Assembly: GCA_965229935.1 (NCBI GenBank) | Contig: CBDDKB010000002.1 | Location: forward strand, 1 to 64,000 | Source of the DNA: SPJN01 sp965229935 | GTDB taxonomy: Bacteria > Pseudomonadota > Alphaproteobacteria > SPJN01 | Length of the DNA: 64,000 nt | Direction: 5' to 3' | Shown: positions 9,092-23,492 of the stretch, one piece after another | Layout of the letters: each line of letters opens with the position of its first letter | Numbering within the stretch: position 1 is the first letter of the stretch | Made by a program: the position numbers and the translations under genes | The notes under the pieces: generated by a model | What the model was told of the DNA's origin: nothing | Seen by the model: only the letters and a program-made list of their open reading frames with translations | Databases searched by the model: none

Positions 9092-9832
9092 ATGACTGAT
9101 CACTCTTCACAACAAAAGCAACCGATTCTCAATGCGCCATCAATCGTTGTAAATTCCATTGCAGCATTGGCGCTTGTGCATGTTGTGCGCCTATTTTTGG
9201 CAGAAGATGCGGAACGGACCTTGCTGATCTGGGGCGCGTTTATTCCCGCTCGTTACGGCGTGGCCTCAGACGGTGTGCTCTATACCTTTCCCGGCGCGCC
9301 GCTAACCGATGTGACAAGCTTGCTGACCTATGGGCTGCTGCATGGCGATGCGCTTCATTTGATTATGAACTCAATTTGGTTGTTGGCATTTGGCACACCG
9401 GTCGCGCGCCGCTTGTCCCCCGTGCGGTTCTTATTGTTCTGCCTTGTTTGTTCTGTTGCTGGGGCGTTGATGTACCTTGTGTTTAATCAGGGCAGCGTGA
9501 TCCCGATGATCGGGGCCTCTGCGGCCATATCAGGCCTTATGGGGGCTGTGGGGCGTATTATTACGGCACCTGTAACCTATGGGCAGGTGAATGGCCGTCC
9601 GGCGCTGTTTCGCCAACGGCTCGCGGGGTTGGGGGATCGACGCCTGTTGATCTTTGCAGCGATCTGGATTGGCTTTTCTATATTAATTGGGGCGTCTGAC
9701 ATCAATTTTGCCGGGGCGCCCGCACGATCAATCGCGTGGGAGGCGCATTTGGGTGGGTTTATCGCAGGATTGCTTCTGTTTGGCCGATTTGAACGGCCCA
9801 ACTGGCCTTCATCAAGGTCAAAAAAGCAGTAG
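9092..9832 (+). CDS. rhomboid family intramembrane serine protease
   Basis: A 246-residue six-helix membrane protein. The catalytic Ser segment is MIGASAAISGLMGA (the residue after Ser is Ala rather than the Gly of the usual GxSG), and the catalytic His is in WEAHLGGFIAGLLLFGRF in the last helix. The HxxMN motif of helix 2 is seen as HLIMNSIW. The family cleaves transmembrane substrates within the inner membrane. It follows the isomerase gene by 12 bp. The tail is basic and Ser-rich. Confidence 0.85.
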   Translation: MTDHSSQQKQPILNAPSIVVNSIAALALVHVVRLFLAEDAERTLLIWGAFIPARYGVASDGVLYTFPGAPLTDVTSLLTYGLLHGDALHLIMNSIWLLAFGTPVARRLSPVRFLLFCLVCSVAGALMYLVFNQGSVIPMIGASAAISGLMGAVGRIITAPVTYGQVNGRPALFRQRLAGLGDRRLLIFAAIWIGFSILIGASDINFAGAPARSIAWEAHLGGFIAGLLLFGRFERPNWPSSRSKKQ

Positions 9833-9893
9833 GGGCTACTTGTCAGACCGCCATTTGCTACCCACATAAAACGGGTAACAGAAGGAGGGAACA

Positions 9894-10193
9894 ATGTCCC
9901 AGACCCAAGATCAAACTGCTTCAACAGCCCAAACAGACGCTATTTGGCTGCGACTTGCCTATATGGCGGGGTATGCGCTGATTGGATATGTCGTGTTTTG
10001 GCTGACAATGGCCACTGCGGCCCTGCAATTTGTTGTTACCGTGGTGCGCGGTGCGCCCCATCCTGATCTGATTGATCTATCAAAACGGTTAAGCACCTAT
10101 CTTGGCCAGTTGTTCGGCTTTTTGACATTCCAAACCGATGAACGGCCCTTTCCGTTTGAAGGCACCGACGCTAAAGACGTCACAAATCCCTGA
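9894..10193 (+). CDS. DUF4389 domain-containing membrane protein
   Basis: A 99-residue protein with two hydrophobic segments (LAYMAGYALIGYVVFWLTMA and the following AALQFVVTVVRG) and the pattern LIDLSKRLSTYLGQLFGFLTF followed by ERPFPF, which matches DUF4389 proteins. Function is unknown. A GAAGGAGG ribosome site sits just before the ATG. Confidence 0.75.
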   Translation: MSQTQDQTASTAQTDAIWLRLAYMAGYALIGYVVFWLTMATAALQFVVTVVRGAPHPDLIDLSKRLSTYLGQLFGFLTFQTDERPFPFEGTDAKDVTNP

Positions 10194-10335
10194 TTTGTCC
10201 CGTTTTTGGGGACAAGTTGCTTGCCAGAACAGGCCTGTTGGGTCATGATTCGGGTAATGAGAGGCTGATGCGCTGGCAATTGGCAGCGCGACAAAAACAA
10301 AAGCTCAGCTTCCGAAATAGCAGGAGAGGGTGTCT

Positions 10336-10767
10336 ATGAATGTAGCAGGCATTTTGAAGGAAAAAGGCAGCGATGTTTTAACCGTCGCTGCGGATGTCAG
10401 CGTTGCAGAAGCGGCCAAGGCTTTGACAGACCGCAAGATCGGGGCTGTCGTGGTTGCCGGGTCAAATGGCAGTGTCGGCGGCATCCTGTCGGAACGTGAT
10501 ATTGTGCGCGGTGTAGCAGCGCACGGGGCCGGCGTTTTGACGGAGCCTGTCTCAACCCTCATGACGGCAGAGGTTGTGACCTGTGGTCTGGACGATACGG
10601 TTGACGAGTTGATGGACCTTATGACGGGTCGCCGCATTCGTCATTTGCCTGTTGTTGATAATGGCGCTTTGACGGGCATTATTTCAATCGGTGACGTTGT
10701 TAAAACCCGCATTGCTGAAACTGAGGCCGAAGCAAACGCCCTGAAAGAATATATCGCGACCGGCTGA
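10336..10767 (+). CDS. CBS domain-containing protein
   Basis: A 143-residue protein made of two CBS motifs in tandem (a Bateman module): the first spans about residues 8-65 and ends GGILSERDIVRGV, the second spans about 75-135 and ends LTGIISIGDVVKTRI. Such stand-alone modules bind adenine nucleotides as energy sensors and act on partner proteins; no partner is visible here. The start is the ATG at 10336, which is better spaced from the AGGAGAG site than the in-frame GTG at 10330. Confidence 0.88.
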   Translation: MNVAGILKEKGSDVLTVAADVSVAEAAKALTDRKIGAVVVAGSNGSVGGILSERDIVRGVAAHGAGVLTEPVSTLMTAEVVTCGLDDTVDELMDLMTGRRIRHLPVVDNGALTGIISIGDVVKTRIAETEAEANALKEYIATG

Positions 10768-10778
10768 TTAGCCTGTAA

Positions 10779-11930
10779 TCAACTCAAAACGCGCAATGCT
10801 TCCCTGATATAGGGTAGTGCAGGGGCGACAGCTTCGCGCCCGCGTGCGATTGCATCTTCGGCTTTGTCAAATTCCGATAGGCCGATATGGGCAATGCGCG
10901 GTGCAATGTTCACGTCTGCGGGGTCCCCGGCAAGCCTGTTGCGTGCCAGCCGGTCCTGCATAATGTTAAAGCTTGCGACCAAAACTGTGCCCATGCCCGG
11001 CTTGTCTTCGTCGCTGCCGAACAAAGTTCGCAAGCGCCCTTTTTCCTGAATGTCATCATCTGAAAAATGACGGCGCCTTGTTGTGCTGCCGTCTAATATC
11101 GATCGGTCATCCAAATCATCCGACAGACGGCTTGATCCCATGCCAAATACGTCAGCGTTTAAATTAACAGCTATGACCAGACGGGCACCGAAGGCACGTG
11201 CTGTTGAAACGGGGACAGGGTTGACCAAGCCACCGTCGATCAGCCAGCGACCTTTAATTTTTTCTGGTGAGAAGACGCCGGGTATGGCGTAACTTGCCCG
11301 CATAGCGGGGACCAGTCCCCCTTGGCGGATCCAGATTTCATGGCCTGTTGCAAGCTCTGTCGCAACGGCAACAAATCGACGATTAAGCTTTTCGATACGC
11401 AATGTGCCTGCTTTTTCATCCAGCATGGCGCTTAATCGTTTGCCGCCGATCAGGCTGCTGCCGCGAAAGGCAATGTCCATATAGCGCAACATGCTGCGGC
11501 GTGAAATTGACCTGGCAAAATCTTCCAAATCATCAAGCAGACCTGCAGTGTAAAGGCCGCCTGCTAAGGCACCCGCTGATGTGCCTGTGATGATGTCGGG
11601 CCTAATACCGTGGCGTTCTAATTCATTGATCACACCAATATGAGCCCACCCGCGTGCGCCGCCGCCACCAAGCGCCAATCCAATAAGCGGCTTTGAGGGA
11701 CGCTGACCATATCGCGTGTTACCCGCTGCTGCCCAACTTGATTCGAACCGTGCATCACTTCTGTCTGGTGCGCCGTCATCAATACGAATCGGATAGGGAT
11801 ATCGCGGTAGCCCATGGGATCTGATGGCACGATAATTCGTGCCGCCCGGCAAATGATGATGGGGCTCTGGCGGTGGGGGTGGCGCCTCCGCTGACTGCTC
11901 CCAAAATTTAAGCCGGTCTTTCCAGTTCAT
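10779..11930 (-). CDS. patatin-like phospholipase family protein (NTE/RssA type)
   Basis: A 383-residue protein with all patatin landmarks: the oxyanion-hole loop GLALGGGGARGWAHIGV, the nucleophile elbow GTSAGALAGG (GxSxG) and the catalytic Asp in WLIDGGLVNPVPV. The family hydrolyses acyl chains from phospholipids or lysophospholipids. An N-terminal extension of about 75 residues, rich in Pro and His (PPPPPEPHHHLPGG), precedes the domain and has no recognised function. It converges on the CBS gene and is divergent from the rrn operon. Confidence 0.88.
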   Translation of the reverse strand: MNWKDRLKFWEQSAEAPPPPPEPHHHLPGGTNYRAIRSHGLPRYPYPIRIDDGAPDRSDARFESSWAAAGNTRYGQRPSKPLIGLALGGGGARGWAHIGVINELERHGIRPDIITGTSAGALAGGLYTAGLLDDLEDFARSISRRSMLRYMDIAFRGSSLIGGKRLSAMLDEKAGTLRIEKLNRRFVAVATELATGHEIWIRQGGLVPAMRASYAIPGVFSPEKIKGRWLIDGGLVNPVPVSTARAFGARLVIAVNLNADVFGMGSSRLSDDLDDRSILDGSTTRRRHFSDDDIQEKGRLRTLFGSDEDKPGMGTVLVASFNIMQDRLARNRLAGDPADVNIAPRIAHIGLSEFDKAEDAIARGREAVAPALPYIREALRVLS

Positions 11931-12419
11931 GGTGTCGCCTTTGGTTGAAGTGCATATTGGTGGTTTATATAGGGCGTTGGGGGGATCATAACGCGCTATA
12001 TGGTGTTCGGAAAAGGGCTGCTGTATCTGTTTTGCCTGTGCGATTTTGTCGTGTCAGATGGCAATTCAAGGGGCTGAAAACCCTAAACTTTTCCATGCGA
12101 CAGAAATGACCATGAAAAAACTGTTTTTCTTGTTTGACAGCTAGGGGCGAGGTCCCTATAACCCGCGCTCACCGACGGGGCAGATGCACTTCGATTTGAA
12201 GCGCAAACGCCAACGTCGAGATGCCTCCGGCAACGGGCGGGCATAGCTTGACAAGTATGAATAATGGAAAGGAATTATGGGCGGCGGGTCCGGCGTAAGT
12301 TGGATTAGTTGTTTGTAATTTCAGTGACGTTTGTGAGGGTTCAAAGCCTGCATGTTGATTGAGGATGATTGTGGTTAGCGCTGCGATCATTTTAGACGGC
12401 AGGTTATCGAGTTTAGCAA
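11931..12419 (+). other. intergenic region: patatin-gene upstream side and rrn promoter/leader
   Basis: No gene is supported in these 489 bp. The first 200 bp must hold the promoter of the leftward patatin-like gene. From 12134 the region holds a strong rightward promoter (listed separately) and then a leader of about 250 bp before 16S. A second TTGACA occurs at 12248, but I see no well-spaced -10 after it. Confidence 0.6.
12134..12162 (+). promoter_or_regulatory. sigma70-type rrn promoter
   Basis: A perfect -35 box TTGACA (12134-12139) is followed by a 17-bp spacer and a TATAAC -10 box (12157-12162). A GC-rich stretch (CCCGCGCTC) directly follows, like the discriminator of stringently controlled rRNA promoters. 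It lies about 250 bp before the 16S start. Confidence 0.8.
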
Positions 12420-13885
<1,466 letters not shown>

Positions 13886-13949
13886 AAGGATTGTTTGCGA
13901 AAGCACGTGCTTCGGCACGGATTTGCTTCAACGACGATCATTATATATC

Positions 13950-14003
13950 GCGTTCTTCAGTGAAGCATCATTGATGCGGAGCGTTAAAAAGAACCGCGAA
14001 AAC
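13950..14003 (+). repeat. rrn spacer hairpin repeat, copy A (after 16S)
   Basis: First of three related 54-bp sequences in this operon, each starting GCGTTCTTCAGTGAAGC or one base different and ending AAAAAGAACCGCG. The two ends pair (TTCTT with AAGAA), and an inner stem-loop lies between them. In this copy the inner stem is GCATC-ATT-GATGC, unlike copies B and C. Confidence 0.8.
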
Positions 14004-14109
14004 AAATAGATCTGAATGTACATTCGGATCACCTTTGACAAAAAACTCACGCGTTACTGTTTACAGCAACACCGCCGTCTTTAATTCTTTTCCAAACTTT
14101 AAGAGATCA

Positions 14110-14185
14110 GGGGCCGTAGCTCAGCTGGGAGAGCACCTGCTTTGCAAGCAGGGGGTCGTCGGTTCGATCCCGTCCGGCTCCACCA
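14110..14185 (+). tRNA. tRNA-Ala (anticodon TGC)
   Basis: 76 nt including the encoded CCA. The acceptor stem GGGGCCG pairs with CGGCTCC with one G-T, the D arm carries AGCTCAGCTGGGAGAGC, the anticodon loop is TTTGCAA, and the T arm has GGTTCGATCC. It is the first of the two spacer tRNAs, upstream of tRNA-Ile. Confidence 0.97.
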
Positions 14186-14253
14186 GCGATCCGTCCAGCG
14201 TTAGCTGGGAAATCAGTCCAGTGGACTGATTTGAGGAGAGGCTCATTGAGTCT
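14183..14253 (+). repeat. two-hairpin repeat, copy 1
   Basis: It starts in the CCA end of tRNA-Ala with CCAGCGA. Hairpin 1 is CCAGC-GTTA-GCTGG; hairpin 2 (14210-14232) is a perfect 10-bp stem, AAATCAGTCC with GGACTGATTT, around a 3-nt loop. A conserved tail follows (GAGGAGAGGCTCATTGAG, then TCT). A second copy lies at 61682-61750 with different but equally paired stems and the same tail. Confidence 0.8.
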
Positions 14254-14289
14254 GATGCGGGGTTGTGCGCTGCCGATTAAAGCGCTTTG

Positions 14290-14355
<66 letters not shown>

Positions 14356-14366
<11 letters not shown>

Positions 14367-14541
14367 TTTTTGCTTCGCAAAAATGGTGTGCTTCGTCTGA
14401 TTTTTTGATTTGTTCGTCCTCGAACGTTGTTCTGCGGGCGAACGGGCATCGGCCCACCATTTTTGCTTTGCAAAAATAGTGGACCTCGGGTTTGATCTTT
14501 TTGTCATGTTCGCAAGCGTTGCTTGCTGCGCGTGACGGGAA
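14356..14541 (+). repeat. imperfect tandem duplication of the tRNA-Ile 3' end and downstream sequence
   Basis: The last 11 bases of tRNA-Ile (TCGGCCCACCA, 14356) with the following TTTTTGCTT-GCAAAAAT hairpin are repeated 93 bp downstream at 14449, with further scattered matches (TTTGAT, TTTTT, GTTCG). The second copy has no tRNA body, so only the tail was duplicated. The GCAAAAAT palindromes could fold as small hairpins. Confidence 0.75.
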
Positions 14542-14960
14542 GCCCGCCAGCGACTGGTTTTTTATGCTGATAAGCATCGGCATAGATAACTTGTTGTGAA
14601 CAAGTTAATTGACATAGTGAAGAGGGATAGATTGTGTGATTACACAATGGTGTTACTGACCGATTGAGGTCCGTCACACTTTTGTGACGCGCCCACGCAG
14701 GCGTGATCGTCAGATCACTGCCGTGAGTGCAATCATATGATAGATCCAATGTCTGATCCCAATTTTTGGTTCAGATTGATAGGTGCTTGTGACCTTACCC
14801 TAGGTTGCCTGTACTGAAGCGGCTTTGGTCGTAGCGCAAGCGTTGATTTGGACAAAACAAAAATTGGATGCTGAGTGGTTCCATAGATTTAGAAGATTGA
14901 TCGTCTTTGCCGAGACGAGAGATTGGCTGTTAAGTTAGTGATTTTAAGTCTGTACATGGA
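14542..14960 (+). other. rRNA spacer before 23S
   Basis: No gene is supported. The spacer holds short inverted repeats such as CACAATGGTG and, as expected, must contain sequence pairing across 23S for processing. Reading frames on the minus strand here are antisense to rRNA spacer and tRNA and are not genes. Confidence 0.6.
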
Positions 14961-17704
<2,744 letters not shown>

Positions 17705-18088
17705 GCTTCATGTGCAGTGTTAAAATCGCTGCTTTTAATATCTCTTCGCCAGTAACGCGTTGCGTTACGGCTGCGAGGGCCGGCGCTATCGCGCCGCTCC
17801 GCCAAGTATGAATTTGGCGGGTTGTTTTGCCCTTATTGAGATTATGTGAATTACATCAGCATCCAATATTAAGCGTTCTTCAGTGAAGCGCGTTAGCGCG
17901 GAACGGTAAAAAGAACCGCGCAAAAAGAGGATCAGACATTAAATAGCGCTCGCGACAGATAACCTATCGGTTATCGTCTCCGCGAGGGCGCCCGAAAAGT
18001 CGGGCGAGGCTCAATCGCCTAGTTATTTTGTTGTAACTGGAAGATCGGAGAATGCCGTGAGCGCTAAACAGAATAAGCAGGCTTTATT
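17705..18088 (+). other. 23S-5S spacer
   Basis: No gene. The unusually long spacer (about 380 bp) holds several hairpins (CGCCAAGTATGAATTTGGCG near 17801; a GCCCGA-TCGGGC stem near 17990), the hairpin repeat copy B, and the octamer GAGGCTCA at 18006, which recalls the tail of the two-hairpin repeat but without enough flanking match to call a copy. Confidence 0.6.
17873..17926 (+). repeat. rrn spacer hairpin repeat, copy B (after 23S)
   Basis: Same 54-bp sequence type as copy A, with GCGTTCTTCAGTGAAGC at the start and AAAAAGAACCGCGC at the end. The inner stem is GCGC-GTTA-GCGC in place of the GCATC/GATGC of copy A, so the stem is kept while its bases change. Confidence 0.8.
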
Positions 18089-18206
18089 GACCTGGTGGTC
18101 ATAGCGAGATGGCTGCACCCGATCCCATTCCGAACTCGGCCGTGAAACGTCTCTGCGCCGATGGTACTTTGTCTTAAGGCACGGGAGAGTAGGTCGCTGC
18201 CAGGTC
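18089..18206 (+). rRNA. rrf: 5S ribosomal RNA
   Basis: 118 nt with the terminal stem GACCTGG / CCAGGTC, the conserved CCCGATCCCATTCCGAACTC and the 3' segment GGGAGAGTAGGTCGCTGCC. It follows 23S by about 385 bp. Confidence 0.95.
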
Positions 18207-18374
18207 TATAAAGTCTGCTTAATCTCAATCATATCCCTCTTCAGTATCTCTTCCCTCAGCATCGCTTATCGATCGCATGTCACTAAGCAAAAACGCTAAG
18301 GGACTTGATAGAACCTTTTGCCCTCACGGCAGTTTGCATCTTCGATGCTCACGCCTGCGGCTCTCGGATTATAA
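18207..18374 (+). other. spacer after 5S
   Basis: No gene or strong terminator is seen between 5S and the third hairpin repeat; a T-rich stretch lies at 18219-18250 with no clear stem. This agrees with transcription continuing to tRNA-fMet. Confidence 0.5.
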
Positions 18375-18429
18375 GCGTTCTTAAGTGAAGCGCGTTAGCG
18401 CGGAACGGTAAAAAGAACCGCGCAAAAAC
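18375..18429 (+). repeat. rrn spacer hairpin repeat, copy C (after 5S)
   Basis: Nearly identical to copy B: GCGTTCTTAAGTGAAGC, the inner GCGC-GTTA-GCGC stem, and AAAAAGAACCGCGC. Thus one copy follows each of 16S, 23S and 5S. Confidence 0.8.
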
Positions 18430-18430
18430 A

Positions 18431-20277
<1,847 letters not shown>

Positions 20278-20281
<4 letters not shown>

Positions 20282-20448
20282 TTGGAATCCTGTTCACCCC
20301 GCTGTTTGGCAGGGAGATCACTCTGAGCACTTTGGAATAAGGCATCATCGCGCTCTGCGGCGGCGCGCGCAAGTAGTTTGACGAGCTCTTTGACCGCCTC
20401 ATGGTGGCCGTTACCGTCTTTCTTCGTATGTTTGAGGGCCTTGTTCAT
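20278..20448 (-). CDS. small hypothetical protein upstream of the recombinase
   Basis: A 56-residue frame, MNKALKHTKKDGNGHHEAVK and onward, ending GEQDSK. Its TGA overlaps the ATG of the serine recombinase (ATGA), which argues for a real, translationally coupled gene. It is mostly helical and charged (EAVKELVKLLARAAAERDD). Function unknown; a helper or directionality role would fit the position but is only a guess. Confidence 0.6.
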
Positions 20449-20537
20449 GAAAACGAGGATAGGATGGTTTGGCCAGTCCCAACCTCGTGGTCGCCTCGTG
20501 GGCGGAAATTCAGCAGGAATCTTCTACGGGGTATTTT

Positions 20538-21107
20538 TTAGGCGACCACCGCGCTTGTGAATCTGGCGTTGGGCAGCAACTCGCTCGCAATTACAGGTTT
20601 CCAAGTTAAAGGGTATGTTCCTTGGATAAAAACGCTCGAATCTTTACTGCCTGTGGGTTTTTGATATTTACCGGTCAATTGGGATTGAGAAAGCCTTAGT
20701 GGTTCGTAAATCCCGCTTTGCTCTCGACCGTCCCAAAATTGAGCGTTGTTTGTCACTAAAATGCACAGGCCTTGATCTGCGATTTCCTGCTGGACAACGG
20801 ACTCAATAAACGCAATGTCAGCGAAATAATCATACATTGTTTCCGGTACACGTCCTGCAAGGGGGACTTTTAGCTCTATGGCGCAGGTGCGAACACCATC
20901 ATCAATCAATAGGTCTATATCTCTTTTTTGCCGCTTTGTCTGTTGTGGGTGAGCCGGGACTATTGCTGATGCTTCAAACCGAACGTTGTAGTCTTGGTTA
21001 CGAAATAGCATCCCAAGCTCTAGCTGTAGGCTCCGCTCGTTTTCGACTAACCCCACTCCATTTGCGGGCGAAGAAAGAAAATCCAGAGCTGAATCGATTA
21101 TAGACAT
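20538..21107 (-). CDS. hypothetical protein with PD-(D/E)XK-like motif
   Basis: About 189 residues from the ATG at 21107 (five codons after a possible earlier start at 21122). In the longer numbering, Asp70 in KRDIDLLIDDG and Glu83/Lys85 in TCAIELKVPL give the D...ExK pattern of the restriction-endonuclease fold, with ENERSLQLELG upstream as a possible helix-borne Glu. I do not recognise a named family. It is encoded just behind the recombinase genes and may be a small nuclease-fold accessory or defence protein. Confidence 0.6.
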   Translation of the reverse strand: MSIIDSALDFLSSPANGVGLVENERSLQLELGMLFRNQDYNVRFEASAIVPAHPQQTKRQKRDIDLLIDDGVRTCAIELKVPLAGRVPETMYDYFADIAFIESVVQQEIADQGLCILVTNNAQFWDGREQSGIYEPLRLSQSQLTGKYQKPTGSKDSSVFIQGTYPLTWKPVIASELLPNARFTSAVVA

Positions 21108-21246
21108 GGCAAGGGTCGGCAAAATTTCTGATATTGGTGGATAGCCTTAAGGCGAATATTCTTAGAATCCTGCCATTCGGCAAGGAAAGCAATAACTATC
21201 GATTCCTGTATACAGAAACCAGTGGACAGTTGATCCATGCGTCGGT

Positions 21247-21432
21247 TCAAGGTTTAAGGGCTGGCGCTTTGCGCTTAATGGATATTGTTTGGCTGATCTT
21301 TTCCAAGTTGGCTTGGGATATGGCCTGTGTGACTTCTGCGCCGTGCAGGGCTTCGGCTTCCTGACGGAACAGGGCCTGCAAGCTGCCAATGCTCAAATGC
21401 TGTAAATCTGAAACCGTATATATCTTTCTCAT
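21247..21432 (-). CDS. small hypothetical protein
   Basis: A 61-residue protein starting MRKIYTVSDLQHLSIGSLQA. An excellent ribosome site (AAAGGAGACTTAAGATG) supports translation. The same 18-base leader occurs before the gene at 32665. The protein is probably helical (LQALFRQEAEALHGAEVTQAI); no function is recognised. Confidence 0.6.
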   Translation of the reverse strand: MRKIYTVSDLQHLSIGSLQALFRQEAEALHGAEVTQAISQANLEKISQTISIKRKAPALKP

Positions 21433-21729
21433 CTTAAGTCTCCTTTCGTTCGAAGACCTTGTCCATCAAGGCCTTTACGCCCTGATCCCCACACCATGTA
21501 CTGGCTAAGGCCCTTGATGGGCTGATGCGGGTGAGAACGGGTCAAAGGAGACAGAGAAAGGATGTAGTGGATTCGGTGAGGTTTGTGCGGCCAGATTTGT
21601 CGGCCTTTCGCAGAAATAAAAGTTCCAAAAGCGCTGTCACAGGTCGATTCCAGCCGGTTTGATAAGAAAAAGTTAATAAATACACCTTATACTTGTAGTA
21701 TGTGCTGCGGGCACATAGATGGGAGGCGC
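21433..21729 (+). other. intergenic region between divergent small genes
   Basis: No gene is supported. It must hold the promoters for the leftward small gene and the rightward integrase-associated genes. CAAGGCC/GGCC-type short repeats (CATCAAGGCC at 21470 and GGCCCTTGATG at 21509) form an inverted pair that could be a regulator site. Confidence 0.45.
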
Positions 21730-22017
21730 ATGGGGAAGAATGACGACAAAAAGCGTAATCGTAATCCCGGATTGATGATCGAGTACCGAGAACTCGGTAC
21801 GATATCGATTGATGAACTCGCCCAAGCCATACTCACCGACATCAATGCTTTGAAGGACATTTACAATGTCCGCTATGTCACCGGCGTCCGTATGCGGATA
21901 CCGGTTACGAATGAGTATGGTGAAGCGATTGTTGTTCGTCGGACCGGCGGCGGCACCTTGCTCAAGATTGATACGCATCACTACCGGCCTCACTGTCTGG
22001 ATTATGACGGACATTAG
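21730..22017 (+). CDS. hypothetical protein upstream of the integrase
   Basis: 95 residues from the ATG at 21730, chosen for its GGGAGG site; the frame is open further upstream. The core ELGTISIDELAQAILTDINALKDIYNVRYVTGVRMRIPV looks like a compact DNA- or protein-binding fold, with basic residues at the start (KRNRNPG). A perfect 8-bp inverted repeat, GTACCGAG-AA-CTCGGTAC, lies in the coding sequence at 21783-21800. Family unknown. Confidence 0.55.
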   Translation: MGKNDDKKRNRNPGLMIEYRELGTISIDELAQAILTDINALKDIYNVRYVTGVRMRIPVTNEYGEAIVVRRTGGGTLLKIDTHHYRPHCLDYDGH

Positions 22018-22026
22018 GAGGGCGGT

Positions 22027-22263
22027 GTGACGGGACCACATTACATAGATTTGGATGAAGCGCGGCAGGTGCTGTCCGAAATGGGTGTTGAGTTCAACAA
22101 ACGGCAGATGAAGCGCGCGGCAGAGCCGGACGCGAATGGCAAACGAAAGCTGCCATTCTTCATCGATCCCATAGACGGCAGGCTGAAAATCGAAAAGCAG
22201 TCGCTCATCAATGTTTACAGAAAACGACAGATAGAGGCCGAGAACCATTTTACCTGTGGATAA
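22027..22263 (+). CDS. putative small DNA-binding protein (excisionase-like)
   Basis: A 78-residue protein with GTG start behind GGAGGGCG, 9 bp after the previous gene. DLDEARQVLSEMGVEFNKRQMKRAAE followed by KLPFFIDPIDGRLKIEKQSLINVYR has the look of a winged-helix or excisionase-type fold (helix, turn, helix, then a strand pair). It lies 52 bp before the tyrosine integrase. A directionality-factor role is inferred from position and shape, not from a family match. Confidence 0.5.
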   Translation: MTGPHYIDLDEARQVLSEMGVEFNKRQMKRAAEPDANGKRKLPFFIDPIDGRLKIEKQSLINVYRKRQIEAENHFTCG

Positions 22264-22315
22264 GGTTCACAGGTTTCTTGATCAAATGACTCGGCATCAG
22301 AAATTATGATTCTTA

Positions 22316-23485
22316 ATGGCAGACATAAGAAAGCGGGTAGGCAAGAAAGGCACCACATATCAGGTCCGATACCCCAGCAGCACAACAAAATCAGGCTATG
22401 CGTTCAAAACATTTGATACGCTGAAAGAAGCGCGTGAGTTCCGCGAAAATTCAAAAGATTGGAAAGCCGCGAGCACGGCAACCGGTATGACCGTGCCGGA
22501 TGCGATTGATCAGTGGCCTGAAATCTGTGCCACAGAAGGGCGCGGCGGACGTGAGCCGGTGACGCGATACACATTCCAAAATTACCGATACCTTGCAGAT
22601 ATTATGAAAGGTTTTGATTGGCCTTGTGATTTGGCCGAGCTGAAATCAACTGACGTGGTTGAGTTTCGGTCTTGGCTGTTGCGAACGCAGACACGCTATT
22701 TGGCGCGCAAGGTTTTGTCATGCTTTCAATCTGTGCTGAATGAAATGGCCCTTAGAGGCTATATTGAAACCAATGCTGCGTCTGGCGTATCGGTCCAAAA
22801 TGCGACACGCTATAAAACGCCGGTTGAAATTCCGACCACAGATGAAATTTCAGGAATGCTTCGGGCGGCAGATCGGCTTGCCAACTCGAAGAATGCACAG
22901 ATTGCTCAATCATGGGAGCGCTACCGCCCCATGATTTATTTGGCTATCGACTCAGGTATGCGCCCGCAAGAGTATCTTGCGCTTGGCGGAGACAGCATCA
23001 AAAGCAACGGTATCCAGGTGGAGCGAGCCATCGAGCGTTGCGGCAAGCTCTCTGTGCCCAAAACACGAGCATCGCGCCGTTTTATTGATATTAGTCCTGA
23101 TGTGCTTGAGATGGTGATGCATTACAGGGATCACCATGCCACACCCAATATGTATGATCTGGTTTTCCCGACCAAAGGGGGGAAATGGCAGTGTATCAAC
23201 AATTGGAGTAAGCGCTGTTTCGGCGCGCTTAGTGTTGAGGCCGGACTTCTTATGACGGTTGTTAAAAATGGAAAGACGACGGAGCGGCCCAAATATAAAC
23301 CTTACTCGTTACGTCATTTCTATGCGTCGATGTTGATTGAACAGAGACTTAATCTCAAGCGCATTCAGACGTTGATGGGGCATAGTAATATTTCAACAAC
23401 ATTCGATATCTATGGCCATTTGATCGATAAAGTCGAGCAGGAGCAGCATGGTGATCAAGGAATGTTATCTCGTCTGTTAACCTGA
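22316..23485 (+). CDS. int: tyrosine recombinase / phage-type integrase
   Basis: A 389-residue protein. It has an N-terminal arm-binding-like segment (KRVGKKGTTYQVRYP), a SAM-like core-binding domain at about 60-160, and a catalytic domain with Arg in DSGMRPQEYLAL, the SLRHFYASMLIEQ box, LMGHSNISTTFDIYGH and the nucleophile Tyr366. The first His of the usual HxLR box is replaced by Tyr in YSLRH, a variation that is common. A tRNA-Lys 3' fragment and paired TGTGGCAA sites follow directly, which is how tRNA-targeting integrases are organised. Confidence 0.92.
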   Translation: MADIRKRVGKKGTTYQVRYPSSTTKSGYAFKTFDTLKEAREFRENSKDWKAASTATGMTVPDAIDQWPEICATEGRGGREPVTRYTFQNYRYLADIMKGFDWPCDLAELKSTDVVEFRSWLLRTQTRYLARKVLSCFQSVLNEMALRGYIETNAASGVSVQNATRYKTPVEIPTTDEISGMLRAADRLANSKNAQIAQSWERYRPMIYLAIDSGMRPQEYLALGGDSIKSNGIQVERAIERCGKLSVPKTRASRRFIDISPDVLEMVMHYRDHHATPNMYDLVFPTKGGKWQCINNWSKRCFGALSVEAGLLMTVVKNGKTTERPKYKPYSLRHFYASMLIEQRLNLKRIQTLMGHSNISTTFDIYGHLIDKVEQEQHGDQGMLSRLLT

Positions 23486-23492
23486 TTTTTCA

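Noticed and set aside
9500..9545. Rhomboid protein possibly inactive because GASA replaces GxSG
   Set aside because: The Ser and His residues are both in place, and small residues other than Gly occur at that position in relatives as far as I recall, so inactivity is not supported.
12248..12278. A second rrn promoter with TTGACA
   Set aside because: No -10 box at an acceptable distance was found; the promoter at 12134 is far better.
18006..18024. GAGGCTCA in the 23S-5S spacer as a third two-hairpin repeat
   Set aside because: Only the octamer and one nearby hairpin agree; the CCAGCGA start and the TGAGTCT end are missing.
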